A stretch of 64,000 nt of DNA from the NCBI RefSeq assembly GCF_051014445.1, contig NW_027488365.1:7564001-7628000 (forward strand). Reading direction: 5' to 3'. The DNA is from Colletes latitarsis. Taxonomy: Eukaryota > Arthropoda > Insecta > Hymenoptera > Colletidae. The translations under genes were made by a program, and so were the position numbers. Below are positions 1 through 12,600 of the stretch, one piece after another. How positions within the stretch are numbered: position 1 is the first letter of the stretch; the number at the start of each line of letters is the position of its first letter. The notes beneath the pieces are model-generated. The model searched no databases and was not told where the DNA came from. It was given only the letters and a program-made list of their open reading frames with translations.

Positions 1-2115
1 CGTTGAGCAGATCCTGGGTTATTTTCTGGTTTGGATCACATAGTAATGTGGTACCACACTGAAACAGTAGATTAAACCAGGTTTCGATCAATATTTTAGA
101 GAATAATTCATGTTAGGTCTAGGTTAGGCCTGGGATTTTCACTCATCAGGCTCATACTTTCGCATTCTTCACATACTTGTTGGACGGATCCTGGGTTTTT
201 TCTGGTTTGGATCACGTAGTAATGTGGAACCACACTGAAACAATCAATTAAACCAGGTCATGATAAATATTTTAGAGGATGACGCATGTTAGGTCTGAGT
301 TAGGTCTAGGATTTGCCCTCGTCAGGCTCATACTTTCGCATATTTCTCATACTTCATGGCTAGATCCTGGGCTATTTCTGGATTGCATCACGTAGTAATG
401 AAGTACAACACTGAAACAGTCAATTAAACCTGGTTTCCATCAATATTTTAGAGGACAACGCATGTTAGGTCTAGGTAAGGCCTGGGATTTGCCCTCATCA
501 GGGTCATACTTTCGCAGTTTTAACATACATGTTGACCTGATCGAGGGTTCTTAATGCTTTGGATCACGTAGTAAAGTGGTACCACACTCAAACAGTCCAT
601 TAAACCTGGTTTGGATCAATATTTTAGAGGAATAACGCATGTTAGGTCTAGGTTAGCCCTGGGATTTTCACTCATCAGACTCATACTTTCGCATTCTTCA
701 CATACTTGTTGAACGGATCCTGGGTTTTTTCTGGCTTGGTTCACGTAGTAATGTGGTACCACGCTGAAACAGTCAATTAAACCTGGTTTCGATCAATATT
801 TTAGAGGATAACGCAAGTTAGGTCTGGGTTAGGTCTGGGATTCGCCCTCATCAGGCTCATACTTTCGCGTTTTTCACATACTTGTTGAACTGATCCTGGG
901 TTTTTTCTGGTTTGGATCACGTAGTAATGTGGTACCACACTGAAACAGTCGATTAAACCCGGTTTCGATTAATATTTTAGAGGATAACGCAAGTTAAGTC
1001 TGGGATAGGTCTGGGATTTGACCTGATCAGACTCATACTTTCGCACACTTACAATACTCGTTGAGCAGATCCTGGGTTATTTTCTGGTTTGGATCACATA
1101 GTAATGTGGTACCACACTGAAACAGTAGATTAAACCAGGTTTCGATCAATATTTTAGAGAATAATTCATGTTAGGTCTAGGTTAGGCCTGGGATTTTCAC
1201 TCATCAGACTCATACTTTCGCATTCTTCACATACTTGTTGTACGGATCCTGGGTTTTTTCTGGTTTGGATCACGTAGTAATGTGGGACCACACTGAAATA
1301 GTCAATTAAACCTGGTTTCGATCAATATTTTAGAGAATAATTCATGTTAGGTTTAGGTTAAGTCTGGGATTTGCTCTCATCAGGCTCATTCTTTCGCATA
1401 TTTCCCGTACTTGATGGCTAGATCCTGGGCTTTTTCTGGATTGCATCACGTAGTAATGAAGTACAACACTGAAACAGTCAATTAAACCTGGTTTCCATCT
1501 ATATCTTAGAGGACAACGCAAGTTAGGTCTGGGATAGTTCTGGGATTTGCCCTCATCAGGGTCATACCTTCGCAGTTCTAACATACATGTTGACCTGATC
1601 GAGTGTTTTTTCTGCTTTGGATCACGTAGTAAAGTGGTACCACACTGAAGCAGTCCATTAAACCTGGTTTGGATCAATATTTTAGAGGATAACGCATGTT
1701 AGGTTTGGGTTAGGTCTAGGATTTGCCCTCATCAGGCTCATACTTTCGCTTATTTCTCATACTTCATGGCTAGATCCTGGGCTGTTTCTGGATTGTATCA
1801 CGTAGTAATGTGGTACCACGCTGAAACAGTCAATTAAACCTGGTTTCGATCAATATTTTAGAGGATAACGCAAGTTAGGTCTGGGATAGGTCTGGGATTT
1901 GCCCTCATCAAACTCATACTTTCGCATTCTCCACATACTTGTTGAACGGATCCTGGGTTTTTACTGGTTTGGATCACGTAGCAATGTGGTACCACACTGA
2001 AACATTCAATTAAACCTGGTCTTGATAAATATTTTTGAGGACAACGCAAGTTAAGTCTGGCATAGGTCTGGGATTTGACCTCATCAGACTCATACTTTCG
2101 CACACTTACAATACT
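1..2115 (+). repeat. 12-monomer higher-order repeat, copy 1 (2,115 bp)
   Basis: The sequence from base 1 recurs at base 2116 with what looks like complete identity over about 1.7 kb. The offset is 2,115 bp, or 12 monomers. Copy 1 may begin before the window. Within it, the monomer at 1-145 is nearly repeated at 1059-1203, six monomers later, which hints at an older six-monomer step. The last 0.4 kb (about 1705-2115) has no partner in copy 2. It ends with a segment resembling about 993-1058, which is where an unequal exchange would join. Confidence 0.9.
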
Positions 2116-2931
2116 CGTTGAGCAGATCCTGGGTTATTTTCTGGTTTGGATCACATAGTAATGTGGTACCACACTGAAACAGTAGATTAAACCAGGTTTC
2201 GATCAATATTTTAGAGAATAATTCATGTTAGGTCTAGGTTAGGCCTGGGATTTTCACTCATCAGGCTCATACTTTCGCATTCTTCACATACTTGTTGGAC
2301 GGATCCTGGGTTTTTTCTGGTTTGGATCACGTAGTAATGTGGAACCACACTGAAACAATCAATTAAACCAGGTCATGATAAATATTTTAGAGGATGACGC
2401 ATGTTAGGTCTGAGTTAGGTCTAGGATTTGCCCTCGTCAGGCTCATACTTTCGCATATTTCTCATACTTCATGGCTAGATCCTGGGCTATTTCTGGATTG
2501 CATCACGTAGTAATGAAGTACAACACTGAAACAGTCAATTAAACCTGGTTTCCATCAATATTTTAGAGGACAACGCATGTTAGGTCTAGGTAAGGCCTGG
2601 GATTTGCCCTCATCAGGGTCATACTTTCGCAGTTTTAACATACATGTTGACCTGATCGAGGGTTCTTAATGCTTTGGATCACGTAGTAAAGTGGTACCAC
2701 ACTCAAACAGTCCATTAAACCTGGTTTGGATCAATATTTTAGAGGAATAACGCATGTTAGGTCTAGGTTAGCCCTGGGATTTTCACTCATCAGACTCATA
2801 CTTTCGCATTCTTCACATACTTGTTGAACGGATCCTGGGTTTTTTCTGGCTTGGTTCACGTAGTAATGTGGTACCACGCTGAAACAGTCAATTAAACCTG
2901 GTTTCGATCAATATTTTAGAGGATAACGCAA

Positions 2932-2953
2932 GTTAGGTCTGGGTTAGGTCTGG
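2932..2953 (+). repeat. 11-bp internal direct repeat at monomer start
   Basis: GTTAGGTCTGG occurs twice in a row here. In other monomers the pair is degenerate, for example GTTAGGTCTAG then GTTAGGCCTGG, sometimes followed by a weaker third copy starting GATTT. Each 11-mer contains TTAGG. The unit still behaves as a slippage unit: the monomers starting near 31802, 38821, 43374 and 49346 have exactly one 11-mer where their relatives near 40742 and 48465 have two. Confidence 0.85.
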
Positions 2954-3042
2954 GATTCGCCCTCATCAGGCTCATACTTTCGCGTTTTTCACATACTTGT
3001 TGAACTGATCCTGGGTTTTTTCTGGTTTGGATCACGTAGTAA

Positions 3043-3054
3043 TGTGGTACCACA
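3043..3054. other. Conserved 12-bp palindrome TGTGGTACCACA
   Basis: This perfect inverted repeat contains a KpnI-type GGTACC core and occurs in a large share of monomers at unit positions of about 112-123. Some subtypes break it, with GTGGGACCAC or GAAGTACAAC in its place. Monomers reading AGTGTGG extend it to 16 bp. It is a candidate protein-binding or secondary-structure element, but no function can be shown from sequence alone. Confidence 0.8.
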
Positions 3055-3819
3055 CTGAAACAGTCGATTAAACCCGGTTTCGATTAATATTTTAGAGGAT
3101 AACGCAAGTTAAGTCTGGGATAGGTCTGGGATTTGACCTGATCAGACTCATACTTTCGCACACTTACAATACTCGTTGAGCAGATCCTGGGTTATTTTCT
3201 GGTTTGGATCACATAGTAATGTGGTACCACACTGAAACAGTAGATTAAACCAGGTTTCGATCAATATTTTAGAGAATAATTCATGTTAGGTCTAGGTTAG
3301 GCCTGGGATTTTCACTCATCAGACTCATACTTTCGCATTCTTCACATACTTGTTGTACGGATCCTGGGTTTTTTCTGGTTTGGATCACGTAGTAATGTGG
3401 GACCACACTGAAATAGTCAATTAAACCTGGTTTCGATCAATATTTTAGAGAATAATTCATGTTAGGTTTAGGTTAAGTCTGGGATTTGCTCTCATCAGGC
3501 TCATTCTTTCGCATATTTCCCGTACTTGATGGCTAGATCCTGGGCTTTTTCTGGATTGCATCACGTAGTAATGAAGTACAACACTGAAACAGTCAATTAA
3601 ACCTGGTTTCCATCTATATCTTAGAGGACAACGCAAGTTAGGTCTGGGATAGTTCTGGGATTTGCCCTCATCAGGGTCATACCTTCGCAGTTCTAACATA
3701 CATGTTGACCTGATCGAGTGTTTTTTCTGCTTTGGATCACGTAGTAAAGTGGTACCACACTGAAGCAGTCCATTAAACCTGGTTTGGATCAATATTTTAG
3801 AGGATAACGCATGTTAGGT

Positions 3820-5570
3820 CTAGGTTAGCCCTGGGATTTTCACTCATCAGACTCATACTTTGGCATTCTTCACATACTTGTTGAACGGATCCTGGGTTTT
3901 TTCTGGTTTGGATCACGTAGTAATGTGGGACCACAATGAAACAATCAATTAAACCTGGTCATGATAAATATTTTAGAGGATAACGCATGTTAGGTCTGGG
4001 TTAGGTCTAGGATTTGCCCTCGTCAGGCTCATACTTTCGCATATTTCTCAGACTTCATGGCTAGATCCTGGGCTATTTCTGGATTAGATCACGTAGTAAT
4101 GTGGTACCACACTGAAACATTCAATTAAAGCAAGTCTTGATAAATATTTTAGAGGAAAACGCATGTTAGGTCTGGGTCAGGTCTAGAATTTGCCCTCATC
4201 AGGCTCATACTTTCGCATATTTCTCATACTTCATGGCTAGATCCTGGGCTATTTCTGGATTGTATCACGTAGTAACGTGGTACCACGCTGAAACAGTCAA
4301 TTAAACCTGGTCTTGATAAATATTTTAGAGGATAACGCATGTTAGGTCTGGGATAGGTCTAGGATTTGCCCTCATCAGACTCATACTTTCGCACACTTCA
4401 CATACACGTTGAACAGATCCTGGGTTATTTTCTGGTTTGGATCACACAGTAATGTGGTACCACACAGAAACAGTCGATTAAACCAGGTTTCGATCAATAT
4501 TTTAGAGCATAACGAAAGTTAGGTCTGGGATAGGTCTGGGATTTGCCCTCACCAGGCTCATACTTTCGCGTTTTTCACTTACTTGTTGAACTGATCCTGG
4601 GTTTTTTCTGGTTTGGATCACGTAGCAATGTGGTACCACACTGAAACAGTCAATTAAACCTGGTCTTGATAAATATTTTAGAGGATAACGCATGTTAGGT
4701 CTGGGATAGGTCTAGGATTTGCCCTCATCAGACTCATACTTTCGCACACTTCACATACTCGTTGAACAGATCCTGGGTTATTTTCTGGTTTGGATCACAT
4801 AGTAATGTGGTACCACACTGAAACAGTCGATTAAACCTGGTTTCGATCATTATTTTAGAGGATAACGCATGTTAGGTCTAGGTAAGGCCTGGGATTAGCC
4901 CTCATCAGACTCATACTTTCGCATTCTTCACATACTTGTTGAACGGATCCTAGGTTTTTTCTGGTTTGGATCACGTAGTAATGCGGGACCACACTGAAAC
5001 AATCAATTAAACCTGGTCATGATAAATATTTTAGAGGATAACGCATGTTAGGTCTGGGTTAGGTCTAGGATTTGCCCTCGTCAGGCTCATACTTTCGCAT
5101 ATTTCTCATACTTCATGGCTAGATCCTGGGCTATTTCTGGATTGGATCACGTAGTAATGTGGTACCACACTGAAACAGTCAATTAAACCTGGTTTTGATC
5201 AATATTTTAGAGAATAATTCATGTTATGTCTAGGTTAGGTCTGGGATTTGCTCTCATCAGGCTCATTCTTTCGCATATTTCTCATACTTGATGGCTAGAT
5301 CCTGGGCTTTTTCTGGATCGCATCGCGTAGTAATGAAGTACAACACTGAAACAGTCAATTAAACCTAGTTTCCATCAATATTTTAGAGGACAACGCATGT
5401 TAGGTCTAGGTAAGGCCTGGGATTTGCCCTCATCAGGGTCATACTTTCGCAGTTTTAACATACATGTTGACCTGATCGAGGGTTCTTAATGCTTTGGATC
5501 ACGTAGTAAAGTGGTACCACACTGAAACAGTCAATTAAACCTGGATTCGATCAATATTTCAGAGGATAAC
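3820..5570 (+). repeat. Diverged linking monomers (~10 units)
   Basis: These monomers are not part of a long tandem HOR copy that I could detect. A local two-monomer repeat exists: the stretch starting at 4311 is similar to the one starting at 4664, an offset of 353 bp. The monomer at about 5400-5500 is close to those at about 465-560 and 2580-2680, sharing the unusual GAGGGTTCTTAATGC. This looks like an older transition between the 12-mer and 24-mer domains. Confidence 0.75.
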
Positions 5571-7476
5571 GCAAGTTAGGTCTGGGATAGGTCAGGGATT
5601 CGCCCTCATCAGGCTCATACTTTCGCGTTTTTCACATACTTGTTGAACTGATCCTGGGTTTTTTCTGGTTTGGATCACGTAGTAATGTGGTACCACACAG
5701 AAACAGTCGATTAAACCCGGCATCGATCAATATTTTAGAGGACAACGCAAGTTAAGTCTGGGATAGGTCTGGGATTTGACCTCATCAGACTCATACTTTC
5801 GCACACTTCCCATACTCGTTGAACAGATCCTGGGTTATTTTCTGGTTTGGATCACATAGTAATGTGGTACCACACTGAAACAGTAGATTAAACCAGGTTT
5901 CGATCAATATTTTAGAGAATAATTCATGTTAGGTCTAGGTTAGGTCTGGGATTTGCTCTCAGCAGGCTCATTCTTTCGCATATCTCTCATACTTGATGGC
6001 TAGATCCTGGGCTTTTTCTGGATTGCATCACGTAGTAATGAAGTACAACACTGAAACAGTCAATTAAACCTGGTTTCCATCAATATCTTAGAGGACAACG
6101 CAAGTTAGGTCTGGGATAGGTCTGGGATTTGCCCTCATCAGGGTCATACTTTCGCAGTTCTAACATACATGTTGACCTGATCGAGTGTTTTTTCTGCTTT
6201 GGATCACGTAGTAAAGTGGTACCACACTGAAACAGTCCATTAAACCTGGTTTGGATCAATATTTTAGAGGATAACGCATGTTAGGTCTAGGTTAGGTCCG
6301 GGATTTTCACTCATCAGACTCATACTTTCGCATTCTTCACATACTTGTTGAACGGATCCTGGGTTTTTTCTGGTTTCGATCACGTAGTAATGTGGGACCA
6401 CACCGAAACAATCAATTAAACCTGGTCTTGATAAATATTTTAGAGGATAACGCATGTCAGGTCTGGGATAAGTCTGGGATTTGACCTCATCAGGGTCATA
6501 CTTTCGCAGTTTTAACATGCATGGTGACCTGATCGAGGGTTTTTTCTGCTTTGGATCACGTAGTAAAGTGGTACCACAACTAAAACAGTCAATTAAACCT
6601 GGTTTCGATCATTATTGTAGAGGATAACGCAAGTCAGGTCTGGGATAGGTCTGGGATTAGCCCTCATCAGACTCATACTTTCGCATTCTTCAGATACTTG
6701 TTGAACGGATCCTGGGTTTTTTCTGGTTTGGATCACGTAGTAATGTGGGACCACACTGAAACAATCAATTAAACCTGGTCATGATAAATATTTTAGAGGA
6801 TAACGCATGTTAGGTCTGGGTTAGGTCTAGGATTTGCCCTCGTCAGGCTCATACTTTCGCATATTTCTCATACTTCATGGCTAGATCCTGGGCTATTTCT
6901 GGATTGGATCACGTAGTAATGTGGTACCACACTGAAACAGTCAACTAAACCTGGTTTTGATCAATATTTTAGAGAATAATTCATGTTATGTCTAGGTTAG
7001 GTCTGGGATTTGCCACATCAGGGTCATACTTTCGCATTTTTCACATACTTGTTGAACAGATCCTGGGTTTTTTCTGGTTTGGATCGCGCAATAATGTGGT
7101 ACCACACAGAAGCAGCCCACTGAACCTGGTTTCGATCAATATTTTAGAGGATAACGAAAGTTATGTCTAGGTTAGGCCTGGGATTTGCCCTCATCAGACT
7201 AATACTTTCGCGTTTTTCACTTACTTGTTGAACTGATCCTGGGTTTTTTCTGGTTTGGATCACGTAGCAATGTGGTACCACACTGAAACAGTCAATTAAA
7301 CCTGGTCTTGATAAATATTTTAGAGGATAACGCATGTTAGGTCTGGGATAGGTCTAGGATTTGCCCTCATCAGACTCATACTTTCGCACACTTCACACAC
7401 TCGTTGAACAGATCCTGGGTTATTTTCTGGTTTGGATCACATAGTAATGTGGTACCACACTGAAACAGTCGATTAA

Positions 7477-7493
7477 ACCCGGTTTCGATCAAT
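7477..7493 (-). other. Weak CENP-B-box-like stretch
   Basis: On the minus strand this reads ATTGATCGAAACCGGGT. Against the known essential CENP-B box pattern nTTCGnnnnAnnCGGGn it matches seven of nine fixed bases; TTCG is replaced by TTGA. The same stretch is at 11705-11721 and 15581-15597, one per 24-mer HOR copy. Most other monomers read CCAGG or CCTGG instead of CCGGG and match fewer bases. The two missing bases are essential in mammalian boxes, so CENP-B binding is not expected. It is recorded as a lead only. Confidence 0.2.
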
Positions 7494-8502
7494 ATTTTTG
7501 AGGATAACGCATGTTAGGTCTAGGTTAGGCCTGGGACTTTCACTCATCAGACTCATTCTTTCGCATTCTTCACATACTTGTTGAACGGATCCTGGGATTT
7601 TTCTGGTTTGGTTCACGTAGTAATGTGGTACCACACTGAAACAGTCCATTAAACCTGGTTTCGCTCTATATTTTAGAAGACAACGCATGTTAGGTCTAGG
7701 TTAGGCCTGGGATTTGCCCTCATCAGGGTCATACTTTCGCAGTTTTAACATGCATGTTGACCTGATCGAGGGTTTTTTCTGCTTTGGATCACGTAGTAAA
7801 GTGGTACCACACTAAAACAGTCAATTAAACCTTGTTTCGATCAATATTTTAGAGGATAACGCAAGTTAGGTCTGGGATAGGTCTAGGATTTGCCCTCATC
7901 AGGCTCATTCTTTCGCATATTTCTCATACTTGATGGCTAGATCCTGGGCTTTTTCTGGATTGCATCACCTAGTATTGTGGTACCACACTGAAACAGTCGA
8001 TTAAACCAGGTTTCGATCAATATTTTTGAGGATAACGCATGTTAGGTCTACGCTAGGCCTGGGATTTTCACTCATCAGACTCATACTTTCGCATTCTTCA
8101 CATACTTGTTGAGCGGATCTTGGGTTTTTTCTGGCGTGGATCACGTAGTAATGTGGTACCACGCTGAAACAATCAATTAAACCTGGTCTTGATAAATATT
8201 TTAGAGGATAACGCATGTTAGGTCTGGGTTAGGTCTAGGATTTGCCCTCATCAGGCTCATACTTTCGCTGTTCTGACATACATGTTGACCTGTTCGAGGG
8301 TTTTTTCTGCTTTGTATCACGTAGTAAAGTGGTACTACACTGAAACAGTCCACTAAACCTGGTTTGGATCAATATTTTAGTGGATAATGCATGTTAGGTC
8401 TAGGTTAGCCCTGAGATTTTCGCTCATGAGACTCATACTTTCGCATTCTTCAGATACTTGTTGAACGGATCCTGGGTTTTTTTCTGGTTTGGATCACGTA
8501 GT

Positions 8503-8518
8503 AGTGTGGTACCACACT
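8503..8518. other. Extended 16-bp palindrome AGTGTGGTACCACACT
   Basis: This is a perfect 16-bp inverted repeat. The same extended form is at 12555-12570, 16607-16622, 21360-21375, 27165-27180 and 29102-29117. It arises in monomers whose sequence before the core is GTAGTGTGG rather than GTAATGTGG. It is the longest perfect palindrome I found in the monomers. Confidence 0.8.
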
Positions 8519-9622
8519 GAAACTGTCCATTAAACCTGGTTTCGATCAATATTTTTGAGGATAACGCATGTTAGGTCTAGGTTAGGCCGAGGATTTTCAC
8601 TCATCAGGCTCATACTTTCGCATATTTCTTATACTCCATGGATAGATCCTGGGCCATTTTCTGGTTTGGATCACATAGTAATGTGGTACCACACTGAAAC
8701 AGTCGATTAAACCAGGTTTCGATCAATATTTTTGAGGATAACGCATGTTAGGTCTAGGTTAGGCCTGGGATTTTCACTCATCAGACTCATACTTACGCAT
8801 TCTTCACATACTTGTTGAACTGATCCTGGGTTTTTTCTGGTTTGGTTCACGTAGTAATCTGGTACCACACTGAAACAGTCCATTAAACCTGGTTTCGCTC
8901 AATATTTTAGAAGATAACGCATGTTAGGTATAGGTTTGGCCTGGGATTTGCCCTCATCAGGGTCATACTTTCGCAGTTTTAACATGCATGTTGACCTGAT
9001 CGAGGGTTTTTTCTGCTTTGGATCATGTAGTAAAGTGGTACCACACTAAAACAGTCAATTAAACCTGGTTTCGATCAATATTTTAGAGGATTACGCAAGT
9101 TAGGTCTGGGATAGGTCTAGGATTTGCCCTCATCAGGGTGATTCTTTCGCATATTTCTCATACTTGATGGCTAGATCCTGGGCTTTTTCTGGATTGCATC
9201 ACGTAGTATTGTGGTACCACACTGAAACAGTCGATTAAACCAGGTTTCGATCAATATTTTTGAGGATAACGCATGTTAGGTCTACGCTAGGCCTGGGATT
9301 TACACTCATCAGACTCATACTTTCGCATTCTTCACATACTTGTTGAACGGATCTTGGGTTTTTTCTGGTGTGGATCACGTAGTAATGTGGTACCACACTG
9401 AAACAATCAATTAAACCTGGTCTTGATAAATATTTTAGAGGATAACGCATGTTAGGTCTGGGTTAGGTCTAGTATTTGCCCTCATCAGGCTCATACTTTC
9501 GCATATTTCTCATACTTCATGGCTGGATCCTGGGCTGTTTCAGGATTGTATCACGTAGTAACGTGGTACCACGCTGAAAGAGTCAATTAAACCTGGTTTC
9601 GATCAATATTTTAGAGGATAAC

Positions 9623-12600
9623 GCAAGTTAGGTCTGGGATAGGTCAGGGATTCGCCCTCATCAGGCTCATACTTTCGCGTTTTTCACATACTTGTTGAAC
9701 TGATCCTGGGTTTTTTCTGGTTTGGATCACGTAGTAATGTGGTACCACACAGAAACAGTCGATTAAACCCGGCATCGATCAATATTTTAGAGGACAACGC
9801 AAGTTAAGTCTGGGATAGGTCTGGGATTTGACCTCATCAGACTCATACTTTCGCACACTTCCCATACTCGTTGAACAGATCCTGGGTTATTTTCTGGTTT
9901 GGATCACATAGTAATGTGGTACCACACTGAAACAGTAGATTAAACCAGGTTTCGATCAATATTTTAGAGAATAATTCATGTTAGATCTAGGTTAGGCCTG
10001 GGATTTTCACTCATCAGACTCATACTTTCACATTCTTCACGTACTTGTTGAACGGATCCTGGGTTTTTTCTGGTTTGGATCACGTAGTAATGTGGGACCA
10101 CACTGAAACAGTCAATTAAACCTGGTTTCGGTCAATATTTTAGAGAATAATTCATGTTAGGTCTAGGTTAGGTCTGGGATTTGCTCTCAGCAGGCTCATT
10201 CTTTCGCATATCTCTCATACTTGATGGCTAGATCCTGGGCTTTTTCTGGATTGCATCACGTAGTAATGAAGTACAACACTGAAACAGTCAATTAAACCTG
10301 GTTTCCATCAATATCTTAGAGGACAACGCAAGTTAGGTCTGGGATAGGTCTGGGATTTGCCCTCATCAGGGTCATACTTTCGCAGTTCTAACATACATGT
10401 TGACCTGATCGAGTGTTTTTTCTGCTTTGGATCACGTAGTAAAGTGGTACCACACTGAAACAGTCCATTAAACCTGGTTTGGATCAATATTTTAGAGGAT
10501 AACGCATGTTAGGTCTAGGTTAGGTCCGGGATTTTCACTCATCAGACTCATACTTTCGCATTCTTCACATACTTGTTGAACGGATCCTGGGTTTTTTCTG
10601 GTTTCGATCACGTAGTAATGTGGGACCACACCGAAACAATCAATTAAACCTGGTCTTGATAAATATTTTAGAGGATAACGCATGTCAGGTCTGGGATAAG
10701 TCTGGGATTTGACCTCATCAGGGTCATACTTTCGCAGTTTTAACATGCATGGTGACCTGATCGAGGGTTTTTTCTGCTTTGGATCACGTAGTAAAGTGGT
10801 ACCACAACTAAAACAGTCAATTAAACCTGGTTTCGATCATTATTGTAGAGGATAACGCAAGTCAGGTCTGGGATAGGTCTGGGATTAGCCCTCATCAGAC
10901 TCATACTTTCGCATTCTTCAGATACTTGTTGAACGGATCCTGGGTTTTTTCTGGTTTGGATCACGTAGTAATGTGGGACCACACTGAAACAATCAATTAA
11001 ACCTGGTCATGATAAATATTTTAGAGGATAACGCATGTTAGGTCTGGGTTAGGTCTAGGATTTGCCCTCGTCAGGCTCATACTTTCGCATATTTCTCATA
11101 CTTCATGGCTAGATCCTGGGCTATTTCTGGATTGGATCACGTAGTAATGTGGTACCACACTGAAACAGTCAACTAAACCTGGTTTTGATCAATATTTTAG
11201 AGAATAATTCATGTTATGTCTAGGTTAGGTCTGGGATTTGCCACATCAGGGTCATACTTTCGCATTTTTCACATACTTGTTGAACAGATCCTGGGTTTTT
11301 TCTGGTTTGGATCGCGCAATAATGTGGTACCACACAGAAGCAGCCCACTGAACCTGGTTTCGATCAATATTTTAGAGGATAACGAAAGTTATGTCTAGGT
11401 TAGGCCTGGGATTTGCCCTCATCAGACTAATACTTTCGCGTTTTTCACTTACTTGTTGAACTGATCCTGGGTTTTTTCTGGTTTGGATCACGTAGCAATG
11501 TGGTACCACACTGAAACAGTCAATTAAACCTGGTCTTGATAAATATTTTAGAGGATAACGCATGTTAGGTCTGGGATAGGTCTAGGATTTGCCCTCATCA
11601 GACTCATACTTTCGCACACTTCACACACTCGTTGAACAGATCCTGGGTTATTTTCTGGTTTGGATCACATAGTAATGTGGTACCACACTGAAACAGTCGA
11701 TTAAACCCGGTTTCGATCAATATTTTTGAGGATAACGCATGTTAGGTCTAGGTTAGGCCTGGGACTTTCACTCATCAGACTCATTCTTTCGCATTCTTCA
11801 CATACTTGTTGAACGGATCCTGGGATTTTTCTGGTTTGGTTCACGTAGTAATGTGGTACCACACTGAAACAGTCCATTAAACCTGGTTTCGCTCTATATT
11901 TTAGAAGACAACGCATGTTAGGTCTAGGTTAGGCCTGGGATTTGCCCTCATCAGGGTCATACTTTCGCAGTTTTAACATGCATGTTGACCTGATCGAGGG
12001 TTTTTTCTGCTTTGGATCACGTAGTAAAGTGGTACCACACTAAAACAGTCAATTAAACCTTGTTTCGATCAATATTTTAGAGGATAACGCAAGTTAGGTC
12101 TGGGATAGGTCTAGGATTTGCCCTCATCAGGCTCATTCTTTCGCATATTTCTCATACTTGATGGCTAGATCCTGGGCTTTTTCTGGATTGCATCACCTAG
12201 TATTGTGGTACCACACTGAAACAGTCGATTAAACCAGGTTTCGATCAATATTTTTGAGGATAACGCATGTTAGGTCTAGGTTAGGCCTGGGATTTTCACT
12301 CATCAGACTCATACTTACGCATTCTTCACATACTTGTTGAACTGATCCTGGGTTTTTTCTGGTTTGGTTCACGTAGTAATCTGGTACCACACTGAAACAG
12401 TCCATTAAACCTGGTTTGGATCAATATTTTAGTGGATAATGCATGTTAGGTCTAGGTTAGCCCTGAGATTTTCGCTCATGAGACTCATACTTTCGCATTC
12501 TTCAGATACTTGTTGAACGGATCCTGGGTTTTTTTCTGGTTTGGATCACGTAGTAGTGTGGTACCACACTGAAACTGTCCATTAAACCTGGTTTCGATCA

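Larger units (their letters stand above)
2932..3107 (+). repeat. Representative satellite monomer (176 bp)
   Basis: This is a clean example of the unit and serves as a reference for its parts. It opens with two perfect copies of an 11-mer, GTTAGGTCTGG, at 2932-2953, followed by GATTCG. A segment that varies between monomer subtypes lies around unit positions 49-78. A short T tract between two CTGG motifs follows. The central palindrome TGTGGTACCACA is at 3043-3054. The end of the unit holds the AT-rich AATATTTTAGAGGATAACGC. The choice of unit start is arbitrary; I chose GTTAGG because it is conserved. Confidence 0.9.
2116..3819 (+). repeat. 12-monomer higher-order repeat, copy 2 (partial)
   Basis: This copy matches 1-1704 at the 2,115-bp offset. 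The match stops near 3819: copy 1 continues GTTAGGTTTGGGTTAGG, whereas this copy reads GTTAGGTCTAGGTTAGCC. The near-absence of differences suggests a recent duplication. Confidence 0.88.
5571..9622 (+). repeat. 24-monomer higher-order repeat, copy 1 (4,052 bp, 23 monomers)
   Basis: Anchored on GCAAGTTAGG at 5571, which recurs at 9623, 13499 and 17727. This copy is one monomer shorter than the full unit. It lacks the monomer present at about 9984-10159 in copy 2 and about 13860-14035 in copy 3, which carries the variant CTTTCACATTCTTCACGTAC. The rest aligns with later copies with few differences. Confidence 0.88.

Noticed and set aside
85..110. AT-rich AATATTTTAGAG as promoter or replication-origin element
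   Set aside because: It is a conserved part of every monomer with no associated transcription unit or other support. AT-rich ends are common in satellites.
1342..1677. Longest open frame on the minus strand (111 codons), repeated identically at 3457-3792
   Set aside because: It spans about two satellite monomers and recurs only because the 2,115-bp repeat does. The frame changes at each 176-bp boundary, there is no recognisable domain, and codons simply follow the satellite sequence.
6988..7170. Plus-strand 60-codon frame repeated at 11216, 15092, 27763 and 34782, and a 96-codon one at 30947, 37966 and 42519
   Set aside because: These are present only where a one- or two-base indel in the monomer removes the usual stop. 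Copies are spaced by HOR lengths. There is no promoter, domain or conservation beyond the repeat.
8001..8216. Family of 63-92 codon minus-strand frames, present dozens of times, with related translations (most contain SRPGLI and VVPHYYV)
   Set aside because: Their similarity is that of the monomer DNA itself, they end at the same monomer stops, and each subtype breaks or extends them by chance. Treating them as a protein family would be an artefact of tandem repetition.
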